From positions 414,001-478,000 of the forward strand of contig JASJOG010000132.1 of the NCBI GenBank assembly GCA_030142905.1: a stretch of DNA of 64,000 nt, read 5' to 3'. The position numbers and the translations under genes were made by a program. The notes beneath the pieces were generated by a model that ran no database searches, had not been told where the DNA came from, and saw only the letters and a list, made by a program, of their open reading frames with translations. This DNA comes from Heliopora coerulea. Taxonomy: Eukaryota; Cnidaria; Anthozoa; Scleralcyonacea; Helioporidae. This document shows positions 13,201 to 22,400 of this stretch, in pieces. How positions within the stretch are numbered: the stretch's first letter is position 1; every line of letters begins with the position of its first letter.

Positions 13201-16200
13201 GAGTCCCTGCAGAATCCCACTAACATCGGTCCACCTGCATGTGGGTTCCAAGTGTGTGAGTGCACCCCTTTCTGCTATATGCCCGCAGTATAGTCCCTTA
13301 TATTCTCATGTGGGACGCTTATCTCGGTACTTCAATGAAGAAATCGCGCAGAATCGCGTACTAAGTGGATAGATCCAAAACACAGCAAAAATTATTGATC
13401 GGTATAGGGTTAATTCATGTCAGGTATGCCGAGACATGTACGAGCAGAACCATCTGAGTGCATCCTAATTGAGATAGTAGACAACAACTGATCGCTTTGT
13501 CCAGGTTGTGATAAAAAATGTATTGGTAAAACAGAACGCCGCCTTGAAACTCCAGTCACCGAACACTCTAAACACTTTGAAACCAGTGCTGTAACACAAC
13601 ACTTCCTTAACTGTCTCCAAGCTCAATATCTTTCACACGTTAACGTCCTCTGTGACAATCTCCATTCTTCTCATCTCATCTCTCCTAACATTCAAAACCT
13701 AGGCTTCAGTAACTTTAGAATCCTTCACATTTGTAAATCTAACAATACTAATCGTTAACTTATTAAAGAAGCACTTTTAATCAAATCCATTAGCCTGAAT
13801 TGAACAGTGGTATAAAAGCTAACAAAGAACTTTCTCTCTTTTAATATTTGCATATTTGTAGTATAATCGTGTCTGTCGTTGAATAATTTGTTGTGATGTC
13901 ATTCTTGTATATATAGCGCTCATGTACTGCCAGTCTGCAAGTCTCAATATGTCGTAGTTATTTTTAGTGCTGATCATTGATCATTTTAGTGCTGATCATT
14001 AAAAGCACTAAAAATAACTACGACATATTGAGTCTTGCAGACTGGCAGTACATATGTCTAACATCTATACGAACCAGTACATAAATGTAACCGTTCCTCA
14101 CTACCTGAGTCTGTGTAGGTCAATGGTTAGAGCATCTCACCGGCGATCAGAAGGTTACGGGTTCGATTCCCGTCAGGGATTCAGAAAGTTTTTCTTAGAA
14201 AATAGCTTGAGAGCGTGCGCATTAAGACCTAAGATAGATGTTGAACTTGTTGTAAAATTTGGCTAAAAAACACTGTTTTACTTACGAAGACAACGGAAAT
14301 TTGGAGTCAAAATCTTCCACGATTTCTCGCACCTCATTATTCCAAATCCTAATTTTCGGTATCCTGACTTGCATCTTAAGATCAATCGTTTTCCGTATGG
14401 ATGCGTGCGAGAATTCTTCCAATTTCTAGGCCGGGCCACTTCTGAATACTTTGGAAGGATTGCACGACCACACGCCCGCTCTGTCAAAATAAATTCATAG
14501 TGTTTAAAAGTGCAAGTTCAGAAACCAAACTTGACAAAAGAATAGAAGACTAATTGTTAGAGATTCATAAGTACAATATTACTTGGTCCTTGTCACCGTT
14601 ATGTTTTAAGTGACTTCAATTGACGTTGGGCACAATATAAATAGAAATAGGCACAGTAATTATTATTTTTACCCCTAAAATGTTATCTTATGTAATCATA
14701 TGTCTCGAATCCAAAGTGAGGTCGTACAAACGAGAGAAAATGAACGGGATCTGTGGGACAAAGTGGCTTTTTATGCAATTTTTCGAGATCAAAATAATCC
14801 AGCTGCTAAATGTCGGTCGTAAAAATTCTTGCACAAATGCACTGTTTTCCCTTATCTCAATCACGGCTACTTTTTGCCCTTTAAAGAGGATGATAATCAC
14901 TGAATATTATTGCTTTATGATCTATCCATATTATCCATATTATCTAGCAATAAATGATATAGAAATCATAAAGACCTTCAAGGGGCTTGGGACAAATAAT
15001 TAGTAGCCAATACTGTAACGCCATTATCTATGCCATTGTAGTAATTTTGGAACCAAAATATCCCAATTTCATACCCTTGATCCCCAAAGCACCTAATGTT
15101 TGCATCCCTTCTACTCCAACATGGTCACGCCCAGCTGAGTATCATTAAAGAAAATGCCCCCTCGTAAATCTGTTTCTATTGTGTTGAAATTATTAGAAAG
15201 ATTTGCTGCAACAGATCTTTTTGATAAATATGGCGTCAGTACCATAGAGATTATGTATAACGTAGTTTTTAGAAAAAGGAAACCTTCTCAAAGTTGTGTT
15301 GTTCTTGTTGATTTTAAAGGTTCTTCAGCAAAGCCATGGAGAACGGTAAAGTTCTCGACATCGTCACTTAGAATTAAAAATAAATCCTACGTTTATGATA
15401 GCTTATACTGTTTTTGTTTTTAATTTATTCTCAAAATACAAAGTCTGAAAACAACCCAATCGGCCGTGCTGGTATTTCCTTTATCTACAAACTCTGTCAC
15501 ACTCGAGAATTATTTCAAATTGAAATTGTTGCTGACTAAATGTGATTCATTAATTATACCCATGTGATTTTTAATTGTAACCAAACAGCAATGTTGACTT
15601 GTAGCTGATATTTATCTCAAAAATTTCCGTTTTATTTCCAGCAGCTTACTTTCGCAAACTGGGACAGGTGAACTCCATTGCCCATTCGATTTGCATTCCA
15701 TTCTTGAAGAACCCTTCATCTTGTATCCAGCATAGCAATAGAAATCCAAAATTGTCTTCACTTGGAATCCGATTCGGCTTTGTTTTTTACTGCGTCTACA
15801 GAAATCCGGAATACCAGGATCTGGGCATGCAATTTCTAAAAGCAAATTATCAAAGAAACGCGAAATTAACACGATTTAACTTTGAAATAGATTTTGGTTG
15901 ATAATTTTGTAACTACAGACACCAAACTTTAGTCGAACGTCCAAATATCATACGCAGTAACACCAAGATCTCACATCCATGGCATTTGTGTATAAGCATC
16001 AGGTCATTCATTCTTATCGTTTTCACATTGTGGCTACCGTGCGAACTATGCGTCGAAACAGCACCTTAGCTCGCTAGCTGAGTCTCACCACGTCACTAGA
16101 GGGGCTCACCAGTTGTCAGAAGATTTTGGGTTCGATCTCCGACTGGGATTAAGGCCCTGTCTGTACGTATCCGTTTTCGTTTGAAGACGCGTATTTTTTC

Positions 16201-19200
16201 CTTCTCTGTTTTCAAAAATATTTTCTTCCACGCGATTGCGTGTTCGAATTGTTTTCGCCCATCAACACGAATACGCAAACACGATTTTACAACGATAACA
16301 ACCTGCTTAAGTAGCAGAGTTATCTTACCAAAGAATTGTACGTCCTCGTCTAAAGTAAAATCTTCGAGATATTGTTTATCTTGGCCCACCGTCAACACGT
16401 TTCAGACTTGGCCTTCGAGATCAAGAATAACCTGATAGTGTTAAACCTTCTCCTCAAGTAGTCAGCTTCAACATTCAGCAAAGCTAGGTTGATTGCAAGA
16501 CATGCTATTAGGCTTGGAAAAATGCCCAAGCAAAGCGATACAAAAGTAATACATATCATACGTCCGTCGGCAGGATATTATACCATGACCAAGGCGATTT
16601 TGGCAAGTTCTGATTCCATCCGTCCACTCAAGCGTAGGAAAACAACGTTTTGAAAAATTTTCAATCTGAGAAACGTTTTGAAAAGTTAAATTTTCAAAAC
16701 GCTTGGAAGCTTCGTTGCAAGCTTCCTTCCCTTTGACGGGAAGGAAGCTTGCAACGAATTCCCTTTCAAGCATTCTTGCCTACGCACATCAATCTTGTCA
16801 CCACATCTCTCCTGATGATTTCACTATCATCTCTTCCTGCCGTTCAAACTCCAACTTTGAGCTCCTCCTACGAGAGAGCTTACTTATATCGAAATTTAGA
16901 CCCTTTCTCAACGAAAACATCTCATCCATACCCCTTTCTTTATTTTAGTTCTACGCGGTCCTCTTTTCACTTCATTTCATTTCATCTCCATTTCCTGTCA
17001 CCCTACATCTTGTCACCCTACATCTTGTCACTTTTATCTCATTGTTTAGCTCTCATGTAACTTATCATCACGTGTAAATAGATATATAGGTTTTAGTCAC
17101 ATTTGTAATTAGTCACTCTGAAGATGTTGCACGTCCGCAACGAAACGTTAGTAAAGTTGTTTTAAATACTTTGTGTTCTATTTCTGTCATTATGCCTGTC
17201 CACATAAAAATCATGAGCTGGGCTCTCATTTTTATATTACGTCTACGTTTTCCGCCCGGAAAATCAATAGCCACGAAAACAGATACGAATGGAGGGGACC
17301 TAAGACATCGTTTCAGTTCTGAGTTAAGGGACTTGACCAAAGCTTACATACCATCTTTCACTTAATTAGTTATCAATACATACTTTGACTTTATTAATAA
17401 ATGAGGGTAATACCTAACAGTACAATTACAAAAACTGATAAAGTTGTGGCCCTAAAAATAAGACAAAACTAATTAATTTACGAAATTTATATTTTAGAAG
17501 CGTGAGAGCTTGGAGATATCTTAAGATGATAAATGAACGATCGTCAAGCTCTATCCTCAGAAAAACAATTTCTGAGCCCCAGAAGGGGATCGAACCCGCA
17601 ACCTTCTGATGACCAGTGAGACACTCTAATTATTAAGCTACCAAGACTCAGATGGTGAGCTAAGGTGCAGGTTTGACATATGTGCGACCTAAGCGTAAGT
17701 CACCATATGTCGATAATGGTATTGATGAAATTTATATTTTAAAAGTGTGAGAGCTTCGAGATATCTTGAGATGATAGATAAACGTTCATGAAGCTCTATC
17801 CTCAGAAGAACGATTTCTGAGTATCAGACGAGATCGAATCCGCAACCTTCTTATGACCGGTGAGACGCTCTAACCATTGAGCTACCAAGACTCAGACCTC
17901 AGACCTTAGCTTACCATCTGAGTCTTGGTAGCTGAATGACCAACCGTCAGTGTTATATTTATTTTTATTCTTTTATTCTATTGGTTATGTCATGTGTTAG
18001 CATTTGCCTGTCACTATATAATTAGCGTCACTGTGTTTGTTATTTAATCTCTGACAATGTTGCAAACTTTGCGACGAAACGTTAGATCCATTAAACTATT
18101 TTGAAATTTACTTGGCACTTCTCTATCTAAAATGCCTATCCTTCGTGTTATATGCTAGGCTTTGATATTTGTTACACGTTTACGATTCCCGCCAGGTGAT
18201 TCTATCGCTGAATGATTAGAGTGTCTCACCAGTCATCAGTAGGTTTCGAGTTCGATCCCCGATCATCTATCATCTCAAAATAATTCATTTAAATTGCTAA
18301 AATGATTATAAAACTAATTTGCATTTTCGAAAGAAGATTTTTGGAAACTTAAAAAATTATTATAAAGGCTTTTTTTTAAGGCTAGAAACTGATTCACCTT
18401 TTTTAACATTAACTAACAAGTTCCAATCTCTTATTGTTCTTACAGTGTAACTTTATCTACCTTCAGTATTTCGATTAAGACGAGGACAACAGAAATTTGA
18501 ATTTGAAAACTGGCTATTACGGCCATGTACATCAGAATTTCGGGGTAGTAGCGTATCAATTATGCCCTCGAGTTCTACAATTTACACGTCTACAAGCTAA
18601 GAAGTGCCTTTTAATTTCAATTTCCTTAGTAATGGGAAGCCAATTTAACTTATTAAATAATAATAATCGTACTGCTCCATCAATATAATATTGAAGGAAC
18701 AATGTTCTGGGCCTTTAAAGTTATCCTAGTACGTCTTTTCTGTAATCTCAACACCCCATTTACATTCTTGATTTACTATCCAGATCCATTTTATATGTAA
18801 TATCCAGGTCAAATGATGGCTGACTTCACGATTAATGAAGCGTGATCTTTTTTTCCTTTTTTCTTTGTTGTTCTGGGACCTTTTGTGTTCCAACACAAAT
18901 TGTTGTGAGGTGAATAAAAAATTTAGGACATTAACCACAGTATAATTACGTACACTAACACAAACATGTTATATACCACTTGAAAGTGAAGGAAATGGAA
19001 TTAGATCAAAGAACAACAAATGTAAGATCGGGATCCTAGGAAGGAAATGTGAATCAAAACGAGGCACGGATATTACGAAAACGTATTTCCAAGGATTTGC
19101 AGAGACATAGTTATATAGTGATACCTTATTCCACCTTTTTAGTCTTGATAAGTCTACTTACTGCATCTTGGACGTTTACCGTCCCATTTTCCATTACCGC

Positions 19201-19387
19201 GACAGCGTCGGGTGAGTGGGCCAAACAAGGTGTACTTATCGTTACACCTAAACTTGACTGTAGCATTGAAACTCCTGCTATTTCCAACAGTTTTCCCATT
19301 TCGTGGTCTAAATACACGACACTTCAGATCTGCAATTTTAACAGGAAACACAAGTTCAGTGTTCACATCTATATTTCTATATTTCTC

Positions 19388-19418
<31 letters not shown>

Positions 19419-19421
19419 CTT

Positions 19422-19489
<68 letters not shown>

Positions 19490-22400
19490 ATGTATATATA
19501 TGTATATGTATGCGTATGTGGGTATGTGTATGTTTATGTGCATGTATTTAGATATGTATGTATGTATGTATATACTTATATTCAATTTAATAAAGGTTTT
19601 CCTTTGTCGCGAGGAATCAAGGTTTGTTGAGGAATTCTTTAATTAAATTCCGGAGGGCTTTGTAACAATGCCACATGCATACAGTAACGATTTACGATGG
19701 CAAGGGATCTGTTCCACTGAAATAGTGGGTCTTGATAACGAGGAAGTCAGTTTTCACCAAGTACCTTGGAGGAAAATGATAACTCTGTGTATAGGAAAAA
19801 TTAGAACATTGTGAAATATAAGTGCAGTCGTAATCGATTGACCGTATTATTTCTTGTTAATTCACCCACATGAAGATAGAATAATTATGGAGTGGTGTTG
19901 TACTATCTGATAAAACAATTGTTAAAATGCTAAAGATTAAGCATATGAAGAAACACAATCTCAATATAAATGTTCCAACCACCTTTTGTTTGAGATTATA
20001 CTTCAGCCAAGCTTGCCATGCAATATAATTACCCTTCGGTTTTTCCCAGTAATGTAGCGAAGATTAAACGAGTCCGCTTAATCTGCGGGTGAAAGTTCCG
20101 TCGTAAAATTTGCCATATAAGTTCCTTCACTTTTTCAAACATTTCCACATGTTGGCGACTAGAAGTATCGTACTCAGTCTTACCAGACTGATACATGACT
20201 GCAGGATTCAGGCCCCGCCCACACGTATTCGTTTTTATTCGAAAAACGAACATTTTTCTTTTCGGATTGCCTTCCCGTCCACACGCATCCGGCAAATACG
20301 GCCCGGCCACCGGAAACGGAACTTTTCATAAACGCATCCCAGAGTGGAAATTTTTGAAAATGCCGTTTTCATATGCTCGTGCATGTAGACCGTTTAAAAC
20401 GGAACTTTTCAAAAACGCCTAGGTCATGGTATGGTGTTCCGCGTGAGATATAAAATGGCAGACGGATATATTACGTTTCTGTCGGGTGTTCTTGAGTTTT
20501 TAAACACTTTAAACACTTTATTAGGGTAAAACAGATTACTGACTGCTCAGTAGTTTACATCGTGGCCCAAGCTTAATAGCATGTCTTGAGATTAACCTGG
20601 TTTTGCTGAATGTTCAAGCTGACTACGTAAGGGGGAGGCTTGATTTTATCAGGTAACCTTCACTCCCGATCTTGAAGGTCTGCCTGAAACGTCTTGACAG
20701 ACGACGAAAAGAAACAAGACATTGAAGATTTTGAGTTAGACAAGGACGTACAAAAGGAATTTAAATTTCACTGTATCTTCTTATTTGAACAAAAAGTTGT
20801 TCGCCTAAAGTTTTCTCAGTCTCGCCTCTGTACAGTGCCTGTTAGAACAAGTAACTTTTCCTGGGAAAATCTTTGTTAAAGTGAGATACAGAAACAAGCC
20901 TCCCAATCAATTTTCGTCGTGTGGAGAGGCCTTTCTTCAAAGCTTCCTGCAAATTCATGATAAAATTCAAACTGGAAAATCAAAACAACGCATCAAATTG
21001 CCTTAATTAAATGTATTAACTTTAATTAATATTTAATGTATTAACTTTATTGCATGAGAGTCTATAGTTCATACTGCCTTGAGTGCGTTTAATTCTGTGT
21101 CAAAAATTAACTAATAAAATATTAGCAGACATTCGACTTCGACAAAACATGTTCTCGCTCACGAATTTGGTTTTACAAAGGACGGAAAGAAATTACACTT
21201 ACTTTTCCTCACACAGCTGTATCCACAGTCTCCGTCGCAAAGACATTCATATTTCGAGTTGGAGCACCCTTTTGAAGGACGACATTCATCAACGCACATA
21301 ACTCTTGGCTGCCTGTTTGTTCTCGGACAGTCATTGCCTGTACAAGAGTAGCCAAAGTATTTTTAAATTTAGCGGCACGTTTCTCTTAAATCAGTCGGCG
21401 CAGGGTGTGTGGATTCCCAATCTTGGGAAAATATGACGATAACACCGTTAGTTTTTTGGCTCTTAGAACCTGCACATGTCACCAAGGAGAGACAAACTAT
21501 GATTTTGGTCTGTGAAGGACCAAAATCTTGGTAGGTTGGTCAAAGAGGCGCCAAGCTGCGACTCCTTCAAGCGGTCATTGCATTATTATCTAGTTTTTTA
21601 AAATTTCATTTCTTTAACGATTGTACTTACGCTCAACATGGTTCAAAGAGTTAGAAAAAGCTCGGGTGACCAACTAACAAGTTCTCACCAAACTCAGTTA
21701 ACACTTTGTCTGTATCTTTGCTGCATGCCTTAGAAGTCTGTAAGATTGTCTGGGAGTCAGTACCTCTGATTTTGGCTCTCTCGAGAGCAGGCTTCAAACT
21801 CTCGGAATTGAGAAAACGCTGGAGACAATTTTTGTGGGCATTGTGGGTTATCTTCCATTCAAATACAGCTTCGAAGATTGCTTTTTCAATGGTTAACAGG
21901 ATTTGTACAGATTAAAGATCTTCATTGCATGTACAAACAATAAGCTCTCTGCAGGGTAAATTGTTTGACCTGGAGAGATGCTAAACTCAACTATATCAGC
22001 CAGATAAATATTTGTTCAAAATCGGGGGGAAAGGCAACAACAACTTAAGTCCTATACCTACATTTTTTTATTCATCATTTCATTGGTTGAACTAAGGGAG
22101 GTAAGACCAAACATCATTCGACACAAATAAACAGAAACAATAGACTCTTTGCATGTGACGTCAGGAAGACCAATTTAAAGGACAACTCCAGGGTTCCGAT
22201 GCTGAACAAATTGAATAATTTATGGCAATTCCTTGGTTTGTTTTCCTGAAACTTTCTTCAACAGGGAGATAGATGTAAAGGGTATATCATTCTTGATGTT
22301 GGGCAGAAACGGCCTAGCACAAAGCTCTGTGAGCTGGAATACTTATTTCAATACGTTGGCGATTTCTTAGATAATTTACCAGGCAGTCAACATTCAATGG

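Noticed and set aside
17110..17160. Second hammerhead ribozyme candidates at 17110 and 18050 (CTGAAGA..GAAAC, CTGACAA..GAAAC)
   Set aside because: The CTGATGA core is altered and the flanks do not form stem I, so these look like degraded or unrelated Penelope-like 3' ends.
19049..19630. 193-aa plus ORF rich in Ser/Leu
   Set aside because: It is the translation of the CT microsatellite and overlaps the antisense of a real CCP exon.
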